Part shown: piece after piece, positions 1-8,181 of the stretch
Layout: each line of letters opens with the position of its first letter
Numbering within the stretch: the stretch's first letter is position 1
Origin: UBA1535 sp964371035
GTDB lineage: Bacteria > Bacillota > Clostridia > Tissierellales > Sedimentibacteraceae
Assembly (NCBI GenBank): GCA_964371035.1
Contig: CAYJLG010000004.1
Coordinates: forward strand, 1 to 64,000
Direction of reading: 5' to 3'
DNA length: 64,000 nt
Program-made: the position numbers and the translations under genes
The notes under the pieces: generated by a model
Told to the model about the DNA's origin: nothing
The model's database searches: none
What the model saw: the letters and a program-made list of their open reading frames with translations, nothing else

Positions 1-51
1 ACAGGAACACCCTAACAGCAAAACCGCCATTAAAATAATAGGTGTTCGTGT
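1..51. repeat. Inverted repeat downstream of ssrA
   Basis: Arms at 1-11 and 41-51 pair at 10 of 11 positions (ACAGGAACACC with GGTGTTCGTGT) around a 29-base loop. It lies just 3' of the tmRNA gene, so it could mark its transcript end, but on the minus strand no T-run follows the hairpin. The window edge cuts off further context. No gene is visible in 1-61. Confidence 0.3.
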
Positions 52-61
52 AATGTCCATT

Positions 62-417
62 TGGTGGAGCCGAGGGGAGTCGAACCCCTGTCCGAAAATA
101 TTTCCATAAAACTTTCTTCGAGTGAAGTCGATATGGGTTTTATCGCCTCGTACATGACCTATCGACAAATCATGTAGTCGGCTATCTCCTAGTACTCTAT
201 TAAGTCGGAGCCTCCTTAATACAGTGCCCTGCTAAGATTATGCCACATCTTGGATCGCAGGAGTTCCAAGGGTGACAAGCTCGTCGCTGCTTACGCTGCG
301 AATGCTAAGTTATTGTTATTTTTTGCGTTTATATTTAGTTGCCACTTTTTACGTTGTTTGGCGACAACGACTCGCTTATTTTACTTCTATATCCCCGTCG
401 AAGCCAATTACGGCCCC
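62..417 (-). ncRNA. ssrA: tmRNA (transfer-messenger RNA), tag AKNNNNLAFAA
   Basis: This RNA rescues stalled ribosomes by acting first as an alanine tRNA and then as a short message. Read on the minus strand, the 5' end is GGGGCCGTAATTGGCTTCGA, the standard tmRNA acceptor start, and the 3' end is a T-arm (GGGGTTCGACTCCCC) followed by CGGCTCCACCA. The tag frame ends at a TAA at 291-293 and reads back through codons for AKNNNNLAFAA (291-326), finishing in the hydrophobic Ala-Ala that ClpXP-type proteases recognise. The exact resume codon is inferred; an upstream in-frame Asn codon could add residues. It sits 17 bases after smpB, its protein partner. Confidence 0.96.
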
Positions 418-434
418 AGAATATAGTGGCGAAA

Positions 435-893
435 CTAATCATCTCGCCTCTGTATACGCCTTTCGGCATCTTTTTTTGCAATATCTTGGCGTTTGTCATA
501 ATTTTTCTTTCCTCTTGCTACTGCAAGCTCGACTTTAACAAAACCATTTTTGAGATATACACTTAAAGGTATAAGCGCATGTCCTTTTAACGTAACTAAT
601 CCGATGAGTTTTTTGATCTCTCTTTTATTCAAAAGAAGTTTCCTTACCCTTAACGGATCTACATTGAAGATATTTCCTTTTTCGTAGGGGCTGATATGCA
701 TGTTGTGTACAAATACTTCTCCATCTTTTATGCTTGCATAGCTATCTCTTATATTAAGTTTGCCTTGTCTTATCGATTTAACTTCTGTTCCGGCAAGTGA
801 GATTCCCGCTTCATATTTTTCTTCAATAAAATATTCAAATGTAGCTTTTTTATTCTTAGCAAGCGATTTAATTCTATCTGCCATTTTAATCAT
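435..893 (-). CDS. smpB: SsrA-binding protein SmpB
   Basis: SmpB binds the tRNA-like part of tmRNA and delivers it to stalled ribosomes. The 152-residue protein has the family length and landmarks: KNKKATFEYFIEEKYEAGI near the N-terminus, then the GTEVKSIRQGK segment, and a basic C-terminal tail (ARGKKNYDKRQDIAKKDAER) that enters the empty mRNA channel. Met4 (base 884) is an alternative start, since many homologues begin MA; the AAGGCGG ribosome site is close to the first ATG and far from the second. It is followed directly by ssrA and preceded by the C-GCAxxG-C-C gene and rnr, the classic trans-translation cluster. Confidence 0.96.
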   Translation of the reverse strand: MIKMADRIKSLAKNKKATFEYFIEEKYEAGISLAGTEVKSIRQGKLNIRDSYASIKDGEVFVHNMHISPYEKGNIFNVDPLRVRKLLLNKREIKKLIGLVTLKGHALIPLSVYLKNGFVKVELAVARGKKNYDKRQDIAKKDAERRIQRRDD

Positions 894-968
894 CCGCCTT
901 TTTATCTTCTAAGCTATAATTAGTATACCATAGCAATATAAACCTAACATTACAAAATAAATACAATA

Positions 969-1499
969 TTAATTTATTGTTTTTATTCCTTTTTCTCTAC
1001 AAATAATTTCTGCCACTTTTCTGGCTACTTTTTCAGTTAAAGCGACACATTTATCTTGTCTTTCTTGCGATGCCATGTCTATACCTTTTGTCAAAATCCT
1101 ACAACATAGATGACCATACTCGCCCTTGAACCAATCGTGTAACTCTTTAGATACTTCCATTGCTTTTTCAACTTTTTTATCACAAGGGATAGTTCTTCCA
1201 AAAAATAAACCAAGTGCCATGACGCCACCTGATACAGAGCCACACAGGCATTGTGCAAATCCCATGCCTACTGGAAATCCTGATGACATAGCTATAACTT
1301 CTTTTGGTATATCAACTTCAAAATGCTCTATAATCGTACTTATTACTGCTTCAGAACAGTAAAATCCATTATTATATGAGTCGCCTGCATCTTTTGCCAG
1401 TTTTGACAAATCTATTTCTTGCACTTCCGTAATACCATTATTTTGAGATGCTGTAATACTCGCTATTTGATTTTTCATTTTTTTAAAATTTATTTTCAA
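969..1499 (-). CDS. C-GCAxxG-C-C family cysteine-rich protein
   Basis: This 176-residue protein matches the C_GCAxxG_C_C family of anaerobes by its spaced cysteines: YCSEAV near residue 48, then the glycine-rich core QCLCGSVSGGVMALG, then TIPCD, a CC pair in HLCCRILTKG and a last Cys in DKCVAL. The pattern suggests a redox or metal/cluster-binding helical protein; no reaction is established for the family. The core reads CGSVSGG rather than the canonical GCAxxG, so the match is by overall layout. It lies between rnr and smpB, about 75 bases from smpB, and may share their transcript. Confidence 0.75.
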   Translation of the reverse strand: MKINFKKMKNQIASITASQNNGITEVQEIDLSKLAKDAGDSYNNGFYCSEAVISTIIEHFEVDIPKEVIAMSSGFPVGMGFAQCLCGSVSGGVMALGLFFGRTIPCDKKVEKAMEVSKELHDWFKGEYGHLCCRILTKGIDMASQERQDKCVALTEKVARKVAEIICREKGIKTIN

Positions 1500-1596
1500 T
1501 TCTATCTCTCCTTTCTATGTTATATCAAAATCATATTTTATTTTATATAAGCACATTATAAATCAAATATATAAAGAAAGTTACTATTCTTATGTT

Positions 1597-3711
1597 TTAA
1601 CTAACGGGAAAAAAATTAACTTCACCGTTTGGAATGTTTACTGCAGCTACTCCAACTTTCATTTTGTCACCTATCTTATATTCTCTATTGTTAATTCTTC
1701 CTCTTAAAACTTTTTTGTCGTTATCAAAAACATAATAATCATCTACTAAATCTGTGATATGTACAAGACCTTCTACTGTGTTTCCAAGTTCGACAAAAAC
1801 TCCGAAATTCGTAACTCCCGATATTATCCCTGCATACTCTTCACCTAATTTGTCTGACATGTACTGAGCAATCAAAATTTTGTCTGTATCTCTTTCCACT
1901 TCATCTGCTATTCTTTCTTGTTTTGATGATTTTTCGGAAACTAAAACACATTTTTCTTCTAAGTATGCATAATCACCTTCTGAAATTTTTCCATTGATCT
2001 GAGCTTTAATTATTCTATGTATTTGCAAATCTGGATATCTTCTAATCGGTGAAGTAAAATGGCAATAATAGTTTGTTGCAAGTCCAAAGTGCGGATAACA
2101 TTCATTTGAGTAAACTGCTTTTCTTAAGGCTCTAAGCATCAGAGTGTTTATCAAGGTTTCTTCTTTCTTGCCTCTTATTTTTATAAGTAATTGTTGTAAT
2201 TCTCGGGGATGTATCTCTTGGCTACCTTTCAGAACATACCCAAGATTTAGCACGAATTTGCTAAATTGTTCCATCTTTTCGCCTTCTGGTTCTTCATGTA
2301 TTCTGTACACAAAAGGCATGTTAAGCCAGTAATAGTTTTCAGCTATAGTTTCGTTTGCCATCAACATAAATTCTTCGATTATTTTATTTGAAATTCTTCT
2401 TTCATATTTTGTTACATCTGTGACTATATTTTTTTTATTCACTATCAATTTCGTCTCAGCAAAATCAAAGTCGATGCTTCCTTTTTGATCTCTTTTCTTT
2501 CTTAAAATGAGACATAATTCTTGCATATCACGAATCATATCCCAAATGTCTTCGTATTTTTTAATCAAGTTTTGATCATTATTTTCCAACATATTTGAAA
2601 CATCTGTATAGTTCATTTTATATTTTGAGCATATTATGCTTTCGAAAATTGAGTGTTCTAATAATTTTCCCTTTCCATCTATTATCATTTCACAACTTAA
2701 AGTCAATTTGTCTTCGTTTGGATTTAAGCTACAGACTCCATTTGACAATTCTTTCGGAAGCATTGGAATAGTTTTAGTAGCAATATAAACACTTGTAGCT
2801 CTTTTAAATGCTTCTTTATCTATTTTACTATTTTCTTTTACATAATGCGTTACATCTGCTATATGCACGCTCAACTTAAATCTATTTCCATCAAGTTTTT
2901 CCACATGAACTGCGTCATCTATGTCTTTAGTGTCTTCACCATCTATAGTAATTATTGGTAAATGTCTTAAATCTTTTCTTCTAGATATTTCTTCTTCAGA
3001 AATTTCCATATCTATATTTTTAGCTTGATCGATCACAGGCGCTGGAAATTCTCTTCTAATTTTATGTCTTAACAAAACGGCTTCAATGTGTGTAGCAACA
3101 TCTTCTGAGTTTCCTATTATTTCTACAATTTCACCTTCTGCGCTCTTTCTGCCAATAGGCCATGTAGTAACTTTGGCTACTACTTTCTGTCCATCTTTTG
3201 CTCCATTGAACCCATTTTTAGATATAAATACATCACAGCTTATTTTTTTATCATCTGGAACCACAAAAGCAAAGTTTCTGTTTTTTTGAAATGTACCTAT
3301 GATTATTTTGTTTGCTCTTTCTAATATGTTAATAACTTTTCCTTGAGGGCTTTTGTCTTGAGGGTTCTCTTCTAAAACTTTTACAGTTACCTTGTCGCCA
3401 TGCAATGCACTCCCTATGTTTTCAGGAGAAATAAATATGTCTTTAGCTTTTTCATTTTCTTGTATTAAAAATCCAAATCCTTTTTGATTTCCCTGTATTG
3501 TACCTATCGCTATGCCTAATTTTTCAGGCGTTCCAAATCTTTCTGCATTCGTGAATACAACTCTTCCTTCATCTTCAAGTGTATTTAAGATTTTCAAAAA
3601 TTCTTTTTTCATGTCTTTTTCGATGCCTAAGGCATTGCATAACTCTTTGAAATCAAGAGGCTTGTATTTTTCTTCTTGCATTAATTCTACTAATTTTTCT
3701 TTTATATTCAT
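1597..3711 (-). CDS. rnr: Ribonuclease R (3'-5' exoribonuclease)
   Basis: RNase R degrades structured RNA from the 3' end and, with SmpB-tmRNA, removes the faulty messages of stalled ribosomes. The protein has an N-terminal winged-helix region, cold-shock domains (EKLGIAIGTIQGNQKGFGFL), the RNB catalytic domain with the acidic cluster TIDGEDTKDIDDAV, and a C-terminal S1 domain (YAGIISGVTNFGVFVEL). The start was moved to the ATG at 3711 because GGAGG lies four bases before it; this gives 704 residues. It lacks the long lysine-rich tail of the E. coli enzyme. It leads the rnr, C-GCAxxG-C-C, smpB, ssrA cluster. secG, often found just upstream in Firmicutes, is absent here. Confidence 0.95.
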   Translation of the reverse strand: MNIKEKLVELMQEEKYKPLDFKELCNALGIEKDMKKEFLKILNTLEDEGRVVFTNAERFGTPEKLGIAIGTIQGNQKGFGFLIQENEKAKDIFISPENIGSALHGDKVTVKVLEENPQDKSPQGKVINILERANKIIIGTFQKNRNFAFVVPDDKKISCDVFISKNGFNGAKDGQKVVAKVTTWPIGRKSAEGEIVEIIGNSEDVATHIEAVLLRHKIRREFPAPVIDQAKNIDMEISEEEISRRKDLRHLPIITIDGEDTKDIDDAVHVEKLDGNRFKLSVHIADVTHYVKENSKIDKEAFKRATSVYIATKTIPMLPKELSNGVCSLNPNEDKLTLSCEMIIDGKGKLLEHSIFESIICSKYKMNYTDVSNMLENNDQNLIKKYEDIWDMIRDMQELCLILRKKRDQKGSIDFDFAETKLIVNKKNIVTDVTKYERRISNKIIEEFMLMANETIAENYYWLNMPFVYRIHEEPEGEKMEQFSKFVLNLGYVLKGSQEIHPRELQQLLIKIRGKKEETLINTLMLRALRKAVYSNECYPHFGLATNYYCHFTSPIRRYPDLQIHRIIKAQINGKISEGDYAYLEEKCVLVSEKSSKQERIADEVERDTDKILIAQYMSDKLGEEYAGIISGVTNFGVFVELGNTVEGLVHITDLVDDYYVFDNDKKVLRGRINNREYKIGDKMKVGVAAVNIPNGEVNFFPVS

Positions 3712-3899
3712 TATTCCTCCATTATTCATACGGACTTTAAAATCAATAATTTAAGCATATATCATTTTTTTGAATTTATCAATAATTATTTTAGCTATAT
3801 CCAAGAATAAATATATTAATTTTTTTCCAAACTCAGCAATTTTTTCTGATTTTACCAGCCAATAACTACGAATTAAAATTTGATTGTGCATAAAATGAA

Positions 3900-3935
3900 A
3901 ATGGTTGTAGCAAATAATAATCACTACAACCATTA
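3900..3935 (-). terminator. Terminator of the GNAT gene
   Basis: The arms AATGGTTGTAG and CTACAACCATT form an 11-bp perfect stem directly after the acetyltransferase stop codon, followed on the minus strand by TTCATTTT. It fits an intrinsic terminator for the upstream minus-strand gene. Confidence 0.75.
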
Positions 3936-3939
3936 ACAA

Positions 3940-4473
3940 TCAATTAATCTTTCGTGGTTTTCTATAAGTATGTGTTTCCATCTTTGTACCATCAACCCAT
4001 GTATCTACAAAAGTATGTACATGTACAAATCCATTATTTTTCAACATTTTAATTGAAGCAATGTTTTCATAGGAAGTGCATGCATCTACAAATCTTAAGT
4101 TTAGATCTATCAGAGCGATATCACACATTTCATTTACAGCTTCTTTTGCATATCCATTTCCTCTATGTTTTGGAAACAAATCGTATCCTATCTCAGCGCT
4201 TTCTTCAAAGTGGTTGAAATTCCATAGTGAAATAATACCTATTGGTTCATGCGTAAGTTTTAATTCTATCATCCAAACGAGCCAATCTTGTTTTTCAACT
4301 CCATTATTCATATTTTCTATAAATTTATAAGTATCTTCTTTTGAGTTGTGAATTTTGTTTGAAGTGAAAAGCGAATTTTTAGGATTACTTTTATACTCAA
4401 AGATAAAATCTGCATCATCTACCCTTATTTCTCTTAGTATCAATCTATCGCTATATATAATTGGCACTGGCAT
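3940..4473 (-). CDS. GNAT-family N-acetyltransferase (RimJ/RimL type)
   Basis: The 177-residue protein is an acetyl-CoA-dependent N-acetyltransferase of the Acetyltransf_3 type: it opens with TYPE-like SDRLILREIRVDDADFIFEY, has the acetyl-CoA-binding segment EIGYDLFPKHRGNGYAKEAV (R/Q-x-x-G-x-G/A) and ends with the typical NIASIKMLKNNGFVHV strand-helix. Such enzymes modify protein N-termini, antibiotics or small amines; the substrate cannot be read from the sequence. It stands alone, bounded by its own terminator and by an inverted repeat upstream (4513-4565). Confidence 0.88.
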   Translation of the reverse strand: MPVPIIYSDRLILREIRVDDADFIFEYKSNPKNSLFTSNKIHNSKEDTYKFIENMNNGVEKQDWLVWMIELKLTHEPIGIISLWNFNHFEESAEIGYDLFPKHRGNGYAKEAVNEMCDIALIDLNLRFVDACTSYENIASIKMLKNNGFVHVHTFVDTWVDGTKMETHTYRKPRKIN

Positions 4474-4512
4474 TTTATTTCTCCTTTATAACTAATAAGC
4501 TATTAAAATCAA

Positions 4513-4565
4513 AGTTACTATCCACAGTTTATTTACCAATAAAGTACGAACTGCAAATAGTAACT
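4513..4565. repeat. Short inverted repeat with GTTACTAT ends
   Basis: Arms at 4513-4529 and 4549-4565 match at 15 of 17 positions (AGTTACTATCCACAGTT against the reverse complement AGTTACTATTTGCAGTT). The arm sequence resembles the terminal repeat of the 251-bp element at 39767-40017, so this may be an internally deleted relic. On the minus strand it follows the F420-ligase-like gene and precedes TTTGATTTT, so it may also serve as a terminator. Confidence 0.45.
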
Positions 4566-4577
4566 ATTTAACATTTA

Positions 4578-5777
4578 TTAATCTACGTAATTATCAAAGT
4601 ACCCTTGTATCAAAATAATTGGAGTTCCTTTATCTCCACTTCCTGAAGTAAGGTCACAAAGCGATCCTATCAAGTCTGTCAGTCTTCTAGGTGTAGTACC
4701 TTGCGTTGCCATTTGTCCAACAAGGCTGCTATTATCACTATCTTTTTGTGCAATAGTCTTTGAAATAGCTTCTTTTAGTTCTTCACCCTTTAAGTCTGCA
4801 AAATCATTATCTGCTAAATATTTTAGTTTCAATTCATTAGGTGTGCCTATTAATCCTGAAGTATGTCCAGGTGAAACAACAGGATCAGCTAGTTCCCAAA
4901 TTTTTCCCATTGGGTCTTTAAAGGCACCATCACCATAAACCATAACTTCTATCATTTTGCCTGTTTTTTCTTTTAATTCAGCTTGAATTGAATTACACAA
5001 TTCATCACAATTTATCGGAAATAATTTAACTGATTTTTCTGTAGCTTTGTTTGAACCTAAAAGCCCATACTGTGAGTTAAATCCACTTCCTTTTACTGAT
5101 TTTGTCATTATGTCATCTAGTCCAAGAATAACTTGTCCACCAGCTGCTTTTAGCAATCTTTTAGTTCTAGCTCTTGTGTGTATATCACAACACAAAACAT
5201 TCTTTGTATAATTAAGTATTGTTCTACAGTCATTTGCAAATATAACTTCTGCCTCTGCACCTTCTTCACGTATCAAATTCAAATAGTATTCTACATAGTC
5301 AATACCTGTAAATTCATGTTTTTCATATGCAAATAATTCTCTAAATTTCTTTTCATCTAAAACATCTGTCCAAGGATTAATTCCTTTTTCATCTATTTTA
5401 TCCATGTCAATTAAATGGTTGCCTACCTCATCTGATGGGTAACTTAGCATTAAAGTTACTTTCTTTACGCCTTTTGCAATACCTCTTAAACAAATCGCAA
5501 ATCTATTTCTACTTAAAATAGGAAAAATCACTCCTATATGTTCACAATTAAACTTTGAGTTTATGTCTTCCGCTATATTTTCTGTAGTTACATAGTTTCC
5601 TTGAGCTCTAGCAACAATTGCTTCAGTTATCCCTATTACATCTCTATCTTTTAGTTCAAAATTTTCAGATTTTGCTGCTTCTAAAACGCTAGTAATGACG
5701 ATATCTTTAATACTATCGCCTTCTCTTATTATGGGTGCTCTTAATCCTCTAGATATAGTTCCGACCATTCTACTCAT
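4578..5777 (-). CDS. Coenzyme F420-0:L-glutamate ligase-like protein
   Basis: The 399-residue protein resembles the CofE/F420_ligase family, which in archaea and actinobacteria adds glutamate to F420-0. Family-like parts are the N-terminal GLRAPIIREGDSIKDIV, the DRDVIGITEAIVARAQGN segment (as in family members beginning with a start on D-x-x-V-x-K), and KMIEVMVYGDGAFKDPMG with acidic residues that could bind metal and nucleotide. It is longer than archaeal CofE (about 250 residues), like a Clostridia-type variant. No other F420 gene is visible here, so the true substrate may differ. It is a single-gene unit. Confidence 0.7.
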   Translation of the reverse strand: MSRMVGTISRGLRAPIIREGDSIKDIVITSVLEAAKSENFELKDRDVIGITEAIVARAQGNYVTTENIAEDINSKFNCEHIGVIFPILSRNRFAICLRGIAKGVKKVTLMLSYPSDEVGNHLIDMDKIDEKGINPWTDVLDEKKFRELFAYEKHEFTGIDYVEYYLNLIREEGAEAEVIFANDCRTILNYTKNVLCCDIHTRARTKRLLKAAGGQVILGLDDIMTKSVKGSGFNSQYGLLGSNKATEKSVKLFPINCDELCNSIQAELKEKTGKMIEVMVYGDGAFKDPMGKIWELADPVVSPGHTSGLIGTPNELKLKYLADNDFADLKGEELKEAISKTIAQKDSDNSSLVGQMATQGTTPRRLTDLIGSLCDLTSGSGDKGTPIILIQGYFDNYVD

Positions 5778-5880
5778 ATTGATTTCCTCACTTAACTAAA
5801 ATGTACTTTTCTAACAAAAGTATTATACAATAAATCTTCAGAAAAGTAAATCATGAATTATATAAAATATAAATTCAATA

Positions 5881-5909
5881 AAAAAAGGCTTTCAAGAAAG
5901 CCTTTTTTT
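5881..5909. terminator. Terminator after pspA (bidirectional)
   Basis: A perfect stem AAAGGCTTTC/GAAAGCCTTT with a tiny loop is flanked by A-run and T-run, so it can act on both strands. It lies just past the pspA stop codon on the minus strand. Confidence 0.85.
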
Positions 5910-5914
5910 GCTTA

Positions 5915-6592
5915 TTATAATCCCATTGATGCTTTTAATGCAGCTAGTTCAGCATCCACATCTTTAGTGTCATCTGTAAGATATTTTGATTCAAGTGTAG
6001 CAATATCATCTTTAGAAATAGCGTCTAATTCTGCTGTAGCATTTGCCATGTCAAGCATTTTATCTGCTTTTGCTTCCATACGAGCAAATGCTCCCATAGT
6101 TCCGCTAAATTTATCTGCTGAGCTTCCTAAACTGCTAACTTTTTCTTGAGTTTCTGCTAGAGCAATTTTTGACTTTACAGCGTCTCTGCGAGATTCTAAA
6201 GTTTCTATATCATCTACCAATTTATCATAAAGTTGTCTCATCTTTGTAGCATTGTCACGAGCTAGATCATATGAAGTTTGAAGTGTTATTCTAGTATTTT
6301 CCAATTCTTTTTTCTTAGCTAAAAACGCTTTTGCATCCTCTTCATTTCCGCTAGTCAGAGCTCTTTTAGCAAGTTCTGTGTAACGCTCTAATGATTGTGT
6401 ATTTTCATCTAATGCTCTTTTTGCTTTATTAGCCTCTGCAATAACTTCACTAGTTTCTTTTTTAACTTCAGCTAAATCTTCTGTAGCTTGAATTAAATAT
6501 TGATCAATCATTTTAGCAGGATCTTCTGCTTTTTCTAAAAGTGCGTTAATATTTGCCTCTACAATGTCTTTAAATCTTGAAAAAATTTTCAT
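5915..6592 (-). CDS. pspA: PspA/IM30 family membrane-stress protein
   Basis: PspA-family proteins assemble on the inner face of the cell membrane and protect it under stress, as ESCRT-III-like coats. The 225 residues have the usual length and form one long coiled coil after the amphipathic N-terminal helix (MKIFSRFKDIVEANINALLEKAEDP). The DPAKMIDQYL motif is typical of the family. A 65-residue single-span membrane protein lies 31 bases upstream and is probably cotranscribed, and a strong terminator follows. No PspF- or LiaRS-type regulator is near. Confidence 0.93.
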   Translation of the reverse strand: MKIFSRFKDIVEANINALLEKAEDPAKMIDQYLIQATEDLAEVKKETSEVIAEANKAKRALDENTQSLERYTELAKRALTSGNEEDAKAFLAKKKELENTRITLQTSYDLARDNATKMRQLYDKLVDDIETLESRRDAVKSKIALAETQEKVSSLGSSADKFSGTMGAFARMEAKADKMLDMANATAELDAISKDDIATLESKYLTDDTKDVDAELAALKASMGL

Positions 6593-6623
6593 TTCTTTTC
6601 TCCTTTTATATTATAAATTTTTT

Positions 6624-6821
6624 TTATTTATCTTCATATTTTTTTGCAAGCTCTTCTGTATTATCTTCTTCTAGTTTTTCTAGCGGTTTTGCTAGAAATT
6701 TTTCAGTTGCTTTCTTCTTTTCAGATTTTTTATAAGCAGAAACACTAGTTACCATAATTACTACTGCAATAGCAAATATTACTACACCAATAATCAATGC
6801 CCATTTTAAAATTTCAAACAT
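6624..6821 (-). CDS. Small single-span membrane protein upstream of pspA
   Basis: This 65-residue protein has one N-terminal membrane helix (about residues 5-30, WALIIGVVIFAIAVVIMVTS) followed by a charged, lysine- and glutamate-rich cytoplasmic tail. The start at 6821 was chosen because GAAAGGTGG lies six bases before that ATG; an in-frame ATG 33 bases upstream lacks such a site. I do not recognise a named family. Its position directly ahead of pspA suggests a partner that helps recruit PspA to the membrane, which is inference only. Confidence 0.75.
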   Translation of the reverse strand: MFEILKWALIIGVVIFAIAVVIMVTSVSAYKKSEKKKATEKFLAKPLEKLEEDNTEELAKKYEDK

Positions 6822-6943
6822 ACTAAACCACCTTTCTATATAATAACACAACAATAACTATCTATAAATACCATATTATCAATAAAAAATAAATAGTATT
6901 GCTTACGTTAATATCAATTATAAGATAAATATAATCAAATGTG

Positions 6944-6963
6944 AATGTGCTAAATGGCACATT
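6944..6963 (-). terminator. Possible terminator of nadD-yqeK
   Basis: The stem AATGTGC/GCACATT with a six-base loop lies just after the yqeK stop. The T-run is better on the plus strand than on the minus strand, so the assignment is tentative. Confidence 0.4.
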
Positions 6964-6976
6964 TTTATAATTAATA

Positions 6977-7483
6977 TTACTTTAAATCTTCATATGTATC
7001 GTAAGATGTTTTATCAATTTCAATATTATTTTGCTTTAAATAAGAAAAAGTACTTTCTAATGATTTAACTATGGCTCGATCGATATCTGTATACATTAAT
7101 TCGCGTATTTTATCTACTTTTTCATATTTTCTATCAGGTTCACTTTTGTCGGCAATAAAAATAATTTTTTCAAGCATTGTCATGCTTTTTCTTCCTGTAG
7201 TATGATATAATATTGCATTCAGAATGCTTTCATCTAATACACCATATTCCGATTTTGCTTTTTCATATCCAACATTTGCATGCTCCAGATTGCCTATACT
7301 TTTGCCTTTAAGTTTTCCACAATCATGCAACAAGCCTGCTATTGCAGCTTTTTTTTCAGAAACACCATGATGTTTAGCTAATTTCATAGATAATTCCATA
7401 GTTTTTAAGCAATGTATGTAAATTCTCTCACTAACAGATTTATGTAATAGCTTTTTTAATTCTTCAACATCTAGATTATTCAT
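6977..7483 (-). CDS. yqeK: HD-domain phosphohydrolase YqeK (Ap4A hydrolase type)
   Basis: YqeK proteins are HD-domain metal phosphohydrolases; characterised members cleave diadenosine tetraphosphate symmetrically to ADP. The 168-residue protein has the HD signature AGLLHDCGKLKG, an upstream His in YIHCLKTM, the ILYHTTGR motif and the downstream IIFIADKSEPDR aspartate, all metal-binding positions of the family. It starts 12 bases after nadD, the standard Firmicute pairing nadD-yqeK, and is probably cotranscribed with it. Confidence 0.93.
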   Translation of the reverse strand: MNNLDVEELKKLLHKSVSERIYIHCLKTMELSMKLAKHHGVSEKKAAIAGLLHDCGKLKGKSIGNLEHANVGYEKAKSEYGVLDESILNAILYHTTGRKSMTMLEKIIFIADKSEPDRKYEKVDKIRELMYTDIDRAIVKSLESTFSYLKQNNIEIDKTSYDTYEDLK

Positions 7484-7495
7484 TCTTAAAAACTC

Positions 7496-8104
7496 CTAAT
7501 CAATATATAATTTGTTTTTTAAAATATAATCATTTACAGAATCTGGAAGTAAATATCTAACTGTTTTTCCCTCTTTTACCCTATTTCTAATGAGTGTTGA
7601 TGAGATGTCGAGTTTAGGTATATCTACTACTAATAATTCGCCGTTAAAATTTTCAGTTAAGTAGTTAATTTTAGCACTTAATTCTTCATCATCAAAATTT
7701 GGCCTTCTAACAGCTACAAATTTGCATATTTTTAATAATGTTTCTGCGTTTTTCCAAGTATCTAATAGCATAACTTCATCAGCACCAATAATAAAATAAA
7801 AATCAATATCTGGGTGTAATTCTTTTAGTTTTTCAATTGTATCAACAGTATAACTTATATCTTGATTTTGTATCTCGAAGTCTGATACTTTAAAAAAAGA
7901 ATTATTTTCTGCTGCTAGTTTAGTCATTTTAAGTCTGTGAAAAGCATTGATATTTAAATTATTTTTATGTGGAGGAGTACCTGTTGGCAAAAACATTATT
8001 TTTTCAAATTCTAATGTTTTTCTAATTTCGTTTGCTACAAATAAATGTGCATTATGAATCGGATTAAAAGTACCTCCTAAAATTCCCCATTTAAGTTTTG
8101 ACAT
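7496..8104 (-). CDS. nadD: Nicotinate-nucleotide adenylyltransferase NadD
   Basis: NadD joins ATP and nicotinate mononucleotide to make deamido-NAD, the penultimate step of NAD synthesis, in the cytoplasm. The 202-residue protein opens with GILGGTFNPIHNAHL, containing the HxGH-like nucleotidyl-transferase motif, has the FIIGADEVMLLDTWKNAE substrate-binding segment, and ends with the ISSTLIRNRVKEGKTVRYLLP motif (IS-S-T-x-I-R). It lies upstream of yqeK. In many Clostridia this pair sits beside obgE-yhbY; here those genes are 21 kb away. Confidence 0.96.
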   Translation of the reverse strand: MSKLKWGILGGTFNPIHNAHLFVANEIRKTLEFEKIMFLPTGTPPHKNNLNINAFHRLKMTKLAAENNSFFKVSDFEIQNQDISYTVDTIEKLKELHPDIDFYFIIGADEVMLLDTWKNAETLLKICKFVAVRRPNFDDEELSAKINYLTENFNGELLVVDIPKLDISSTLIRNRVKEGKTVRYLLPDSVNDYILKNKLYID

Positions 8105-8129
8105 TCGTAACCTCTATATTATATTTTTA

Positions 8130-8156
8130 TGCGGGCAAATCATATTTACCCGCATA
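8130..8156. repeat. Hairpin between the zinc-ribbon gene and nadD
   Basis: ATGCGGGCAAA pairs with TTTACCCGCAT with one mismatch, giving a GC-rich stem. On the minus strand the hairpin is followed by an A-rich rather than T-rich stretch, so it is not a clear terminator for the gene at 8182-9894; on the plus strand TTTTTC follows a few bases later but no plus-strand gene precedes it. Confidence 0.4.
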
Positions 8157-8181
8157 ACAGTTTTTCATTATTTTTAATATA

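Noticed and set aside
1..61. tRNA or gene fragment at the left edge
   Set aside because: No cloverleaf or coding frame is visible; only the inverted repeat.
3751..3939. 62-residue minus-strand ORF between the GNAT gene and rnr
   Set aside because: Its first part runs through the GNAT terminator hairpin and no ribosome site precedes any of its ATGs.
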